64,000 nt of DNA, from assembly GCF_024832785.1 (NCBI RefSeq), contig NZ_CP116615.1:930001-994000 (forward strand). Direction: 5' to 3'. This stretch comes from Fontisphaera persica (GTDB taxonomy: Bacteria; Verrucomicrobiota; Verrucomicrobiia; Limisphaerales; Fontisphaeraceae). A program made the position numbers and the translations under genes. Shown here piece by piece: positions 16,919 through 25,221 of this stretch. The notes beneath the pieces were generated by a model. The model ran no database searches. It had not been told where the DNA came from and was given only the letters and a program-made list of their open reading frames with translations. Position 1 is the stretch's first letter. Every line of letters starts with the position of its first letter.

Positions 16919-17743
16919 ATGCGATTCGCCATTTGCAATGAGATTTACCAGGGCTGGGCCATGGAGGATGCCATGGTGCATGCGAAGAAGACCGGCTATG
17001 AAGGGTTTGAGATAGCGCCTTTTACGATGGGCAAGTATGTGACGGACGTTTCCGCGGCGGAGCGGCAGCGGGTGCGGGACCTGGCGCAGCGGCATGGGCT
17101 GGTGTTGACGGGGATTCATTGGGTGTTGGTGGGCGCGGAGGGCATGTATCTGACCAGCCCGGAGGCGGAGGTGCGGCGGAAGACGTCTGATTATTTTGTG
17201 GAATTGGTGAGGTTCTGTGCGGATTTGGGGGGGAAAGTGGTGGTGCTGGGGTCCCCCAAGCAACGGAGTTTGTTGCCGGGAGTGACTTTCGAGCAGGCGT
17301 GGGAGTGGGCGACGGAGTGCTTGCGGCCGGCGGTGAAGGTTGCGGAGGAGCGGGGGGTGACCATTTGTTTTGAACCGCTGGGGCCGATGGAGACGAATTT
17401 TGTCAATCGCGCCGAGGATGCCATTCGATTTGCGCGGCAATATCAAAGTCCCGCGATGAAGATTATTCTGGATGTGAAGGCGATGTGCGGGGAGGAGAAG
17501 CCCATACCGCAGATTATCCGCGAGTCGAAGGGGGAGTTTGTTTATTTTCACGCCAATGACCGCAACCTGAAAGGGCCGGGGTTTGGGGACACGGATTTTC
17601 GCCCGATAGCGGCGGCGTTGCGGGAGGTGGGGTATGACGGGTGGGTGTCGGTGGAGGTGTTCAAGTTTGAGGAAGGGGCGGAGGTGATAGCGACGCGCAG
17701 CCTGGCGTACTTGCAGCAGGTGTTTCAGGAGCCGGCAGTGTGA
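16919..17743 (+). CDS. Sugar phosphate isomerase/epimerase-like TIM barrel (AP-endonuclease-2 fold)
   Basis: 274 residues, the usual size for xylose-isomerase-like TIM-barrel enzymes. The typical metal-binding residues are in place on successive strands: E152 in CFEPLGPM, D185 in ILDVKAM, H211 in YFHANDRNLKGPG and E246 in WVSVEVF. The opening MRFAICNEIYQGW, and YEGFEIAPFT in the second strand, fit the family. There is no signal peptide, so it is cytoplasmic. The substrate is unknown; members include hydroxypyruvate isomerase, tagatose 3-epimerase and myo-inosose dehydratase-like enzymes. It is monocistronic, divergent from the HTH-EIIA gene, and overlaps the convergent small membrane protein gene by 19 bases. 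The start at 16919 is chosen for protein homology although the Shine-Dalgarno site favours 16908. Confidence 0.85.
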   Translation: MRFAICNEIYQGWAMEDAMVHAKKTGYEGFEIAPFTMGKYVTDVSAAERQRVRDLAQRHGLVLTGIHWVLVGAEGMYLTSPEAEVRRKTSDYFVELVRFCADLGGKVVVLGSPKQRSLLPGVTFEQAWEWATECLRPAVKVAEERGVTICFEPLGPMETNFVNRAEDAIRFARQYQSPAMKIILDVKAMCGEEKPIPQIIRESKGEFVYFHANDRNLKGPGFGDTDFRPIAAALREVGYDGWVSVEVFKFEEGAEVIATRSLAYLQQVFQEPAV

Positions 17744-18234
17744 GCGGGCGGCAACCCCAGTTCGCGTTTGAATTTTTTACGAATTAATTGGTCGGGCGGC
17801 AATTTGTCCTGAGGGGCCAGGCGGTGGGAGGCGTGAGGGCTCCACGGGACGGCACGGCGGTTGAGGGAGAGGACGCGGGGCATCATTTCCACTTCGTGTC
17901 CGAAGAGGTGAAGGGTGACGACACCGGGGAATTTGACGGGGTCTTGATGGACGACGGTGCCCCAGGGGACGGTGCGGATGGGGTGGTCGAAACGCAGGAG
18001 GAGATTGGTGGGGGGCGCGGATTCGCCCTCGAAGATGATTTCGACTTTTTCGATGCCCAGGCGTGGCTGGCGGATGACCAGGGTGGGGGGGTGATTGGTG
18101 CTGCTGGTGAAGGTGACTTCCCAGGGGCCGAGTTTGGCGCGCCACCATTCGATGCCGTAAAAGGCGGCCACGTAAAAGGCGAGGGTGAAGGCGGCGAGGA
18201 GGAAGATTTTGCGCCTGAGCGGGGGGGAGTTCAT
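17725..18234 (-). CDS. Small membrane-anchored protein of unknown function
   Basis: 169 residues from the ATG at 18234. A longer in-frame reading to 18558 lies inside mtnA and is arginine- and proline-rich, so it was rejected. After MNSPPLRRK comes one hydrophobic segment (about residues 10-30, ending in an aromatic YGIEWWRAKLGPW), then a beta-rich soluble domain with VTFTSSTNHPPTLVIRQPRL, IEKVEIIFEGES and VPWGTVVHQDPVKFPGVVTL, and a basic C-terminus. The topology suggests a single anchor with the domain outside the cytoplasm. It lies 47 bases downstream of mtnA on the same strand, so co-transcription is likely. I do not recognise the family. Confidence 0.75.
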   Translation of the reverse strand: MNSPPLRRKIFLLAAFTLAFYVAAFYGIEWWRAKLGPWEVTFTSSTNHPPTLVIRQPRLGIEKVEIIFEGESAPPTNLLLRFDHPIRTVPWGTVVHQDPVKFPGVVTLHLFGHEVEMMPRVLSLNRRAVPWSPHASHRLAPQDKLPPDQLIRKKFKRELGLPPAHTAGS

Positions 18235-18281
18235 GAGTTCATGGGGAGTGGATTTCAGGGGAGGCGAGTTGGCGCAGGATT

Positions 18282-19412
18282 TTATGGGAGAGTATTCCGG
18301 GTTGTGGGGCTGGCCAGGCGGTGGCGGTGTTTCCACAAGTCTTTGGGGCGGAAGATTCCGATGGGGGTGATGATGCCGGTGACAAGTTCGGGCGGGGTGA
18401 CATCGAAGCCGGGATTGCGGGCGTGGCTGCCGGGATTGGCGATGCGCACATAGAGGCGATGACGGGCGCTCCGGCCTGGCGGCACTCCCCAGGCGCCGAG
18501 AACTTCGGAAGCGTCGCGTTCTTCGATGGGAATGTGTTCCGGTTTTTGGATTTGCCAATCCAAGGTGGAAAGGGGAATGGCCACGTAGAAGGGGATGCCA
18601 TGGCGATGGGCGAGCACGGCCTTGGTGTAGGTGCCGATTTTGTTAGCCACATGGCCGGTGCGGCCGAGGGTGCGGTCGCTGCCGACGATGACCAGGTCAA
18701 TTTCGCCCCGCTGCATGAGATGACCGGCGGCGTTGTCGGCGATGACCTGATGGGAGATGCCTTGTTGATGGAGCTCCCAAGCGGTAAGGCTGGCGCCCTG
18801 GCAGCGGGGCCGGGTTTCGTCACAAAAAACGTGGAAGTGGCGGCCGGCCTGATGGGCGGCATAGAGGGGGGCGGTGGCGGTGCCCACGTCCACGCAGGCC
18901 AGCCAGCCGGCATTGCAATGAGTGAGGACGCGCATGCCGTCCTTAATCAGGGGGGCGCCGTGGCGCCCGATGGCCAGACATTCCGCCACGCTGGCCTGGG
19001 CAAATTGTTCGGCGGCGTGGAGCGCTATTTTTTGGCGCTCGGCCACGGTGGCGCCGGTGGTCATGGCGTGGAGGATTTGGCGCATGGCGTTGAGGGGGTC
19101 CACGGCGGTAGGGCGCGCCTGGGCAAGGGTGGTAAAAACTTTTTGGACGTGCTGCTCAAAGGCGCTAAGGGAGCGGCCACGAAAGGCGCGCGCGCCCTGG
19201 GCCAGCCCATAGGCCGCGGTGGCGGCGATGGCGGGCGCGCCGCGGACGATCATGTCGCGGATGGCGCGGGCGGTGGCGCGATAATCGCTCATGGCCACCA
19301 CCTGGAATTGGTGGGGGAGAAGGCGTTGCTCAATCAAGAGCACTGCGTTGCGCTGGGCGTCAAAACTGACGGTGCGGTAAGGGCGGGGCTTGCCGTGGAG
19401 GCGTACAATCAT
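18282..19412 (-). CDS. mtnA: S-methyl-5-thioribose-1-phosphate isomerase
   Basis: 376 residues, an eIF-2B-alpha-like isomerase converting 5-methylthioribose-1-phosphate to the ribulose form in methionine salvage. The active-site landmarks are present: MIVRGAPAIAA (R57-A61), the catalytic cysteine C166 in THCNAGW, and the catalytic aspartate D246 in VGSDRTLGRTGHVANKIGTY. The 80-residue distance between C166 and D246 equals that between the catalytic pair of characterised MtnA enzymes. Members acting on 5-deoxyribose-1-phosphate share these residues, so the substrate is not certain. No other mtn gene is in the window. It is followed on the same strand by the small membrane protein, and proB lies 31 bases upstream. 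Confidence 0.9.
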   Translation of the reverse strand: MIVRLHGKPRPYRTVSFDAQRNAVLLIEQRLLPHQFQVVAMSDYRATARAIRDMIVRGAPAIAATAAYGLAQGARAFRGRSLSAFEQHVQKVFTTLAQARPTAVDPLNAMRQILHAMTTGATVAERQKIALHAAEQFAQASVAECLAIGRHGAPLIKDGMRVLTHCNAGWLACVDVGTATAPLYAAHQAGRHFHVFCDETRPRCQGASLTAWELHQQGISHQVIADNAAGHLMQRGEIDLVIVGSDRTLGRTGHVANKIGTYTKAVLAHRHGIPFYVAIPLSTLDWQIQKPEHIPIEERDASEVLGAWGVPPGRSARHRLYVRIANPGSHARNPGFDVTPPELVTGIITPIGIFRPKDLWKHRHRLASPTTRNTLP

Positions 19413-19443
19413 AGGGGCCGCAGGCGGTGGGGGCCTGGCAATT

Positions 19444-20523
19444 TCACAAGATTACCATGTCATCGCGGTGGACGACTTCCGTGCGGCCGCATTGGCGGGC
19501 GCGGATTTGGTCGGCAGGAAAGCGGCTGATGCCGCGGGCGAATTCGGTGCCGTCGAGATCACAAATGCGGACCACTTCGCCGGCCTGGAAGTCGCCTTCA
19601 CAGCGGGCGATGCCAGCGGGAAGGAGACTGCGACCGTTTTCGCGGAGGCTTTTTTTGGCGCCGTCATCCACCAGGAGCGAGCCGCGGGGATGGTGGAAGA
19701 AGGCAATCCAGCGTTTGCGTCCGGCCAGCTTGGCGGGTTTGGGAACGAAGAGGGTGCCTTCGTTGAGGCCCTGAAGGATGTTCTGGAGGGTGTTTTTCTT
19801 GCGGCCGGAGGCAATGACCAGGGGAATACCGGAGCGGACGACGATGCGAGCGGCCTGGATTTTGGTTTTCATGCCGCCGACGGCGGTTTCGCTGTCGGTG
19901 CCGCCGGCCATGCGTTCGAGAGAGGCATCCAGGTTTTCGATAATGGAAAGGGTGCGGGCGTTGGGTCTGCCGTAGTTTTCGATGACGCCGTCCACGGAGG
20001 TGAGGATGACCAGCAAGTCGGCGGGCAGGAGCGTGGCCACCAGGGCGGACAATTTGTCATTGTCGCCGAATTTCAATTCGGTGACGGAGACAGCGTCGTT
20101 TTCATTGATGATGGGGACGATATTGGGATGGCGGAGGAGGGCAAGCAGGGTGTTGCGGGCATTGAGATGGCGTTCGCGGTCTTCGAGGTCGTCGTGGGTG
20201 AGGAGGACTTGGGCCACGGCCAGGCCCTCGCGCGCGAAGAAGGCCTCATAGGCGGCCATGAGGCGGCTTTGGCCGACGGCGGCGCAGGCTTGCAAGTCGG
20301 CCAGCTCCGTGGGGCGGCGTGCAAAACCGAGGACGCCCATGCCGGCGCCCACGGCACCGCTGGACACCATGACGACTTCCTTGCCTGACTTGCGCAGTGA
20401 AGCCACCTGGCGGGTCAACTGTTCCATTTGGACAGGGTCCGGCTGGCGGGCGGCGTTGGTCAGGATGCCCGTTCCCAATTTCACCACGATGCGGGTGATA
20501 TTTTGTAAAACCTTTGATCGCAC
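19444..20523 (-). CDS. proB: Glutamate 5-kinase with C-terminal PUA domain
   Basis: 359 residues. First enzyme of proline synthesis, phosphorylating the gamma-carboxyl of glutamate. The amino-acid-kinase domain (1-260) begins RIVVKLGTGIL and has VVMVSSGAVGAGMG, PIINENDAVSV, FGDNDKLSALVA, TSVDGVIE and GTDSETAVGGMKTKIQAA. The PUA domain (about 275-357) contains KRWIAFFHHPRGSLLVDDGA and ends FARGISRFPADQI...EVVHRDDMVIL. The start codon is GTG with AGGA eight bases before it. proA is not next to it. The downstream gap to mtnA is 31 bases, so proB, mtnA and the small membrane protein may form one transcript. Confidence 0.96.
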   Translation of the reverse strand: MRSKVLQNITRIVVKLGTGILTNAARQPDPVQMEQLTRQVASLRKSGKEVVMVSSGAVGAGMGVLGFARRPTELADLQACAAVGQSRLMAAYEAFFAREGLAVAQVLLTHDDLEDRERHLNARNTLLALLRHPNIVPIINENDAVSVTELKFGDNDKLSALVATLLPADLLVILTSVDGVIENYGRPNARTLSIIENLDASLERMAGGTDSETAVGGMKTKIQAARIVVRSGIPLVIASGRKKNTLQNILQGLNEGTLFVPKPAKLAGRKRWIAFFHHPRGSLLVDDGAKKSLRENGRSLLPAGIARCEGDFQAGEVVRICDLDGTEFARGISRFPADQIRARQCGRTEVVHRDDMVIL

Positions 20524-20623
20524 GCCACAGTCCTAACAAAAGGGAGGGCGGTTTGTCGAGGCGGCCTTGCAGGCGGGCGAAGGGTGCTTGACGGGGGGCG
20601 GCGCCTGGCGTGATGTTGGAGGC

Positions 20624-23575
20624 ATGTTATCACTCCGTTGGGTGGGATGCGGGTTGTTTTTTGTACTGGTCTGGACTGGGCTGAGTGCAGAGCGGGCGGC
20701 GATTTTTTATGAGGAGGGGATGGGCTATGACCGGAGTTGGGCGGGGGAATTGGCGGGGCATGCGGTGGCGGCCGGTTATGAGGTGGAATGGATAGGCTTG
20801 GCCCAGTTCACGAATCGGGCGGCGCTCACCAACATCGGACGGACGCTTATTCTGCCGCAAGCGCGGCGTTTGCCGGCGCCGGCGGTGACGACGGTGGACG
20901 CTTTTTTGAAGGCGGGCGGACGGGTGTTGGCGGTGGGAGTGCCGGCCTGGAAGCCGGGGCTTTTTCAGGTGGGCGGGCAATGGCTGGGGAGGGGGGAATA
21001 TGAGGCCATATTGAACCGGCAGCGGCCCGTTCGAGTGCTGATGGATTTTTCGTCCGGTGATATGTCCGGGTGGCGAAGAGCGAGCAACACGCCTGAAAGG
21101 CCGATGCATTGGGCGATAGAAAGTGATGGGGGCAACGCGGTGTTGCACGTTCGCATCGAGGATTTCACGGGGTGGGATATTCTAAGCAGTCCCAATTTGA
21201 CACAGCCATTTCCGCCGGGGCATACGCTGACTTGTTTTCGGGCCAGAGGTGCGCCGGCCACGCGGCAGCTTGCGGTGGAGTGGGTGGAGGCGGATGGCTC
21301 ACGTTGGATTGCCACGGTGCAGGTATCCACGCAATGGCAGCATTATGTGCTGCCGCCGGAGGCCTTCAGGGCGTGGCAGCCGCCGCCTGCACGGGCCGGG
21401 CCGCAGGCGCGGTTTAATCCGGCGCAAGCGGTGCGGTTTACCATTGGCATTGCGCAGAGCCACACCGCGGTTTCGGGGCGGGTACACGAGTATTGGTTGG
21501 ATGAGGTGGGCACGGCGCCGAATCCATTTGGGGATGTGCCAGCGCCGGGTTTTGTGAATCATCCGCATTTGGAGGGTTTGTGTCCGGATTATTTGTTTTA
21601 TCCCGTAGAAACGCCCGTGCGGGTGCAGACGCCGGGGGATTTGGGGCTGGCGGGACCGTTGCGGCTGGGGCGGGCGCTGCCGGCTGGAGTTTATGCATTG
21701 CATCCCCGGCAGCAGGGAGAGGGATTTGACCAAAGGCGGCCATGGCGATGGCAGCCGTTATTGGAGGCGCGGGATGAGCGCACGGGGGATTACCGGGGGG
21801 CACTGGGGGCGTGGATGGGCTTTTTTGAGGGCCCGTATGCGGGCAGTTTGCGGGTGGTGTTCACGCCGGAGCCGCCCGCGTTTTACCGGGAGAAGGAGGT
21901 GCGGGAGTGGCTGCCGGAGGTGTTGGCGGCAATGCGGCGGGGGGTGTTTTTCAAAGACGGCGGGGCGGAGCTTTTTACCGTATTCACCAATCAAGCGACG
22001 CGGCTGGGGGTGACGGTGGCCAACTGGGGGTCGGCATCGGAGGCGCAGGTGGGCCTGCGGGCGGAGACATTGCAAGGGCGCAGGGAGTGGTTTGCGCATG
22101 AGTGGAAACTCCGGCTAGAGCCGCCAGGCGTGATGACCTTGTCAGCGGTTCAACCTCCGAAGTTCTGGCCGCGGGAGGGGTGCCGGATAACGGTGGAAAT
22201 AAGGGTGGGTGGACGGGTGGTGGATCGTTTGCAGCATGAGTTGCATGTGTGGGAGCCGCCGGCCCGGCCGGAGTACGTCACCGCCAGGGGAGGCAGGTTG
22301 ATGTGGCGTGGCCAGCCGTGGAAGGCGCATGGGGTAAATTACATGCCGGCGACGGGCATTGCGCTGCCGCATGACTATTTTGAGCATTGGGTGGGGCGCG
22401 GCGGTTATGACCCGGAAGTGGTGCAGCGCGATTTGGAGCGCATTCGGGCCATGGGACTGAACAGTGTAAGCGCGTTCATTTATTACCGGTCTTTGGACGG
22501 GGGGCATTTGCTGGATTTTCTGCGGCGTTGCGAGCGGCTGGGTTTGAAGGTGAATCAATCGCTGCGGCCGGGGACGCCGATGGATTTTCGCTGGCATGAG
22601 ATGAAGGCGTTGATTGAGCATTTCCGGCTGGCGCAGCAGGACAACATCATGGCCTACGATCTGGCGTGGGAGCCCAGTCATTATGACCACGCCTACCAAC
22701 GGCGGCATTATGCGCAGGGCTGGCGGCAATGGGTCCAACGGCGTTATGGCGACGTGGGGCGGGCCGAGGCCGTGTGGGGCTTTATGGCGCCCAGAGCAGA
22801 GGGGGCACTGGATGTGCCGGAGGCTGGACATCTATTCAAGGACGGGCCGTGGCGGAAGATGGTGGCGGATTACCGGTTGTTTTTGGATGAGCTGGTGGGC
22901 CAGCGGTACGGGGAGGCCCGGCGGTTGGTGAAGTCCATTGACCCGCATCATCTGGTGAGTTTCCGAATGCAAATGAGCGGGGATCCCACGCACAACTGGC
23001 CGGGGCTGATGCCGTACGATTTTTATGGATTGCGGCAGGCGGTGGATATTTGGGAGCCAGAGGCCTATGGCCGGATTGGGGATTGGGAGAAGGTGCGGCC
23101 GGGCCACTTTACGGCGGCTTATGCGAGGTTGTGCAACGCGGGATTGCCGGTGGTGTGGGCCGAGATGGGCAACAGTGTGTGGGACATGAACCGGATGGCG
23201 CCCAGCCCGGAAAAACTGTCCTTTACGGCGCAGTATTACCGTGATTTTTACCGGATGTTGAGGGAAAGCGGGGCCGATGGAGTTTTCTTCTGGTGGTATG
23301 CGGGGGGATTCCGACTGTATGAGAACAGCGATTACGGAATCATTAATCCAGATGGGACGGATCGCGAGATTACGGGGGTGATACGCGAGGAGGGGGCGCG
23401 TTTTATGCGCGCGGCGAAGCCGGCATCACCGGATTACTGGATTGAGGTGGATCGCGATCGGGATGCGCGGGGGTTGCATGGGATTTATGAGGCGGTGAAG
23501 GAGGAGTATTGGCAGGCGGTGGCGGCGGGAAGAATTCCAGCTTTGCGGTGGGCAAGGGAGCCTGGGCAAAGGTAA
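20624..23575 (+). CDS. Secreted clan GH-A glycoside hydrolase-like protein
   Basis: 983 residues from ATG 20624, which gives a good signal peptide (MLSLRWVGCGLFFVLVWTGLSA, cut before ERA). Residues 24-120 look like a glutamine-amidotransferase-like or Rossmann-type domain (FLKAGGRVLAVGVPAW). A carbohydrate-binding-like beta sandwich follows (about 140-300; DFSSGDMSGWRRASN, WQHYVLPPEAFRAW). The C-terminal barrel (about 570-960) has the GH-A pattern: a probable acid/base E683 in YDLAWEPSHYD and a probable nucleophile E847 in VVWAEMGNSVWD, followed by GVFFWWYAGGFRLYENSDYG. The sugar specificity is not evident; cellulase- or beta-galactosidase-like families are the nearest by memory. It is divergent from proB across 100 bases. 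GGAGG one base from the ATG is unusually close. Confidence 0.82.
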   Translation: MLSLRWVGCGLFFVLVWTGLSAERAAIFYEEGMGYDRSWAGELAGHAVAAGYEVEWIGLAQFTNRAALTNIGRTLILPQARRLPAPAVTTVDAFLKAGGRVLAVGVPAWKPGLFQVGGQWLGRGEYEAILNRQRPVRVLMDFSSGDMSGWRRASNTPERPMHWAIESDGGNAVLHVRIEDFTGWDILSSPNLTQPFPPGHTLTCFRARGAPATRQLAVEWVEADGSRWIATVQVSTQWQHYVLPPEAFRAWQPPPARAGPQARFNPAQAVRFTIGIAQSHTAVSGRVHEYWLDEVGTAPNPFGDVPAPGFVNHPHLEGLCPDYLFYPVETPVRVQTPGDLGLAGPLRLGRALPAGVYALHPRQQGEGFDQRRPWRWQPLLEARDERTGDYRGALGAWMGFFEGPYAGSLRVVFTPEPPAFYREKEVREWLPEVLAAMRRGVFFKDGGAELFTVFTNQATRLGVTVANWGSASEAQVGLRAETLQGRREWFAHEWKLRLEPPGVMTLSAVQPPKFWPREGCRITVEIRVGGRVVDRLQHELHVWEPPARPEYVTARGGRLMWRGQPWKAHGVNYMPATGIALPHDYFEHWVGRGGYDPEVVQRDLERIRAMGLNSVSAFIYYRSLDGGHLLDFLRRCERLGLKVNQSLRPGTPMDFRWHEMKALIEHFRLAQQDNIMAYDLAWEPSHYDHAYQRRHYAQGWRQWVQRRYGDVGRAEAVWGFMAPRAEGALDVPEAGHLFKDGPWRKMVADYRLFLDELVGQRYGEARRLVKSIDPHHLVSFRMQMSGDPTHNWPGLMPYDFYGLRQAVDIWEPEAYGRIGDWEKVRPGHFTAAYARLCNAGLPVVWAEMGNSVWDMNRMAPSPEKLSFTAQYYRDFYRMLRESGADGVFFWWYAGGFRLYENSDYGIINPDGTDREITGVIREEGARFMRAAKPASPDYWIEVDRDRDARGLHGIYEAVKEEYWQAVAAGRIPALRWAREPGQR

Positions 23576-23608
23576 CGACTTGGGAGAGGTGCGGGCCTAG
23601 GGTGATGG

Positions 23609-25168
23609 TTATTTGGATGGCTGGTCTTTGCGGGGGAAGAGGGGGGTGGGTTCGCCGACTTTGTGGCCCGGGGGGAGTTTGCCCCAGCGAGCTTCGGTCA
23701 GCAGGTGGGGCACTGGTCCCAGGTTGAGCTGGGCAAAGATGCGGCTGGCGGTGGTGGGGAGGTAAGGGGAAAGAAGGACTGCCAGGACGCGGCAGCATTC
23801 GAGCAGGTTGTACAAGACCTGGTCCAGACGGGTGGACTGGGCGGGGTCTTTGGCGAGTTTGAAGGGCGCGGTTTGGTCAATGTACTGGTTGGCGCGATTG
23901 ACGAGGGACCAGATGGTAATGAGGCCTTCCTGCAATTCGTTGTGGCGCAAAAGGGTGGTCAATTTGTCCAGCACGGCGTTGGCTTCCGGGGCCAGCTCGG
24001 CATGGGGTTGGGGCACCGCGCCCTGGCGGTAACGCTTGACCATGTTCAGGGTGCGGTTGAGGAGATTGCCGAGACCGTTGGCCAGCTCGGCATGGTAGCG
24101 GCTGCTGAAGCCGGCATCGGTCCAATTGCCGTCGGGGCCGATGGCCAGTTCGCGGACGAGGTAGTAGCGGAAGGCGTCGAGGCCCCATTCATCAATGACG
24201 GCGACGGGGTCCACGATGTTGCCGGTGGATTTGCTGAGTTTGGCGCCGTCTTTTTGCCACCAGCCGTGAACGAGGACCTGCTTGGGGAGGGGCAGGCCCA
24301 TGGCCTTGAGCATGATGGGCCAGTAAACGGCGTGGAATTTGATGATGTCCTTGCCGATGACGTGAATATCAGCCGGCCAGAGTTCGGGGCCGGTGGGGGG
24401 ATGAGGGAGTCCCAAGGTCTGGACGACGAGGGGGTCTCCCAGCGCGCCTGGCAGGCTGGCGTAGTTGGACAGGGCATCAAACCAGACGTAAGTCACGTAA
24501 TTGGGATCAAAGGGGAGGGGGATGCCCCAATTGAGGCGCGAGACGGGGCGGGTGATGCAGAGGTCTTCGAGGACATTGTTTTTGAGGAAGCCCAGGACTT
24601 CGTTGCGGCGGTAATCGGGAGCGATGAAGTCGGGATTGGCTTCGATGTGGTCAATGAGCCAGGGTTGATGGCGTCCCAGGCGGAAGTAGTAATTTTGCTC
24701 GGTAAGTTCGATGACATCCCCCCAAGCGGGGTCGAAGGAGCCGTCCGGGCGGCGGTCTTTTTCCGTCAAGAAGGTTTCCTCTTTGACACTGTAAAAACCG
24801 CGATATTCCTTGAGGTAAAAATCCCCCTGGGCATGGAGGCGGTTGAGGACGGTTTGGACCCATTGTTTATGGCGGGGCTGGGTGGTGCGGATGAATTCGT
24901 CATTGGAGAGGCCCAGCTTGTCCACAAACCGCCGCCAGTCTTCGGCCAATTCGTCGCAGTACGCCTGGGGTTCCTTGCCCATGGCGGCGGCGGCTTGCTG
25001 CACTTTTTGGCCGTGTTCATCCAGGCCGGTGAGGAAAAAGACTTCCTCGCCCAAGGCGCGGTGGGCACGGGCAATGACATCGGTGATGATTTTCTCGTAG
25101 GCATGTCCCAGATGGGGCTGCCCATTCACATAATCAATGGCCGTCGTAATGTAAAAACGCTTGCTCAT
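23609..25168 (-). CDS. metG: Methionyl-tRNA synthetase, short form without C-terminal tRNA-binding domain
   Basis: 519 residues, class I synthetase charging tRNA-Met. The HIGH motif is HLGH (residues 19-22) within YVNGQPHLGHAYEK and the KMSKS motif is KLSKS (310-314) in WQKDGAKLSKSTGN. The connective segment lacks the four-cysteine zinc knuckle (YSVKEETFLTEKD where a cysteine form would be), so it is the zinc-free type. The anticodon-binding helical domain (370-500) is present with GNLLNRTLNMVKRY. There is no C-terminal EMAP/OB domain. It is convergent with the hydrolase gene across 33 bases and lies 53 bases downstream of the DUF5107-TPR gene on the same strand. Confidence 0.97.
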   Translation of the reverse strand: MSKRFYITTAIDYVNGQPHLGHAYEKIITDVIARAHRALGEEVFFLTGLDEHGQKVQQAAAAMGKEPQAYCDELAEDWRRFVDKLGLSNDEFIRTTQPRHKQWVQTVLNRLHAQGDFYLKEYRGFYSVKEETFLTEKDRRPDGSFDPAWGDVIELTEQNYYFRLGRHQPWLIDHIEANPDFIAPDYRRNEVLGFLKNNVLEDLCITRPVSRLNWGIPLPFDPNYVTYVWFDALSNYASLPGALGDPLVVQTLGLPHPPTGPELWPADIHVIGKDIIKFHAVYWPIMLKAMGLPLPKQVLVHGWWQKDGAKLSKSTGNIVDPVAVIDEWGLDAFRYYLVRELAIGPDGNWTDAGFSSRYHAELANGLGNLLNRTLNMVKRYRQGAVPQPHAELAPEANAVLDKLTTLLRHNELQEGLITIWSLVNRANQYIDQTAPFKLAKDPAQSTRLDQVLYNLLECCRVLAVLLSPYLPTTASRIFAQLNLGPVPHLLTEARWGKLPPGHKVGEPTPLFPRKDQPSK

Positions 25169-25221
25169 GCGCCGTGCCCAGTGTGGCCGAAGGTGGGGCG
25201 CTTGGCAATGACCGAAAGCTT

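Noticed and set aside
18235-18558. N-terminal extension of the small membrane protein
   Set aside because: It would overlap mtnA and is arginine/proline-rich shadow sequence; the ATG at 18234 begins a normal membrane anchor.
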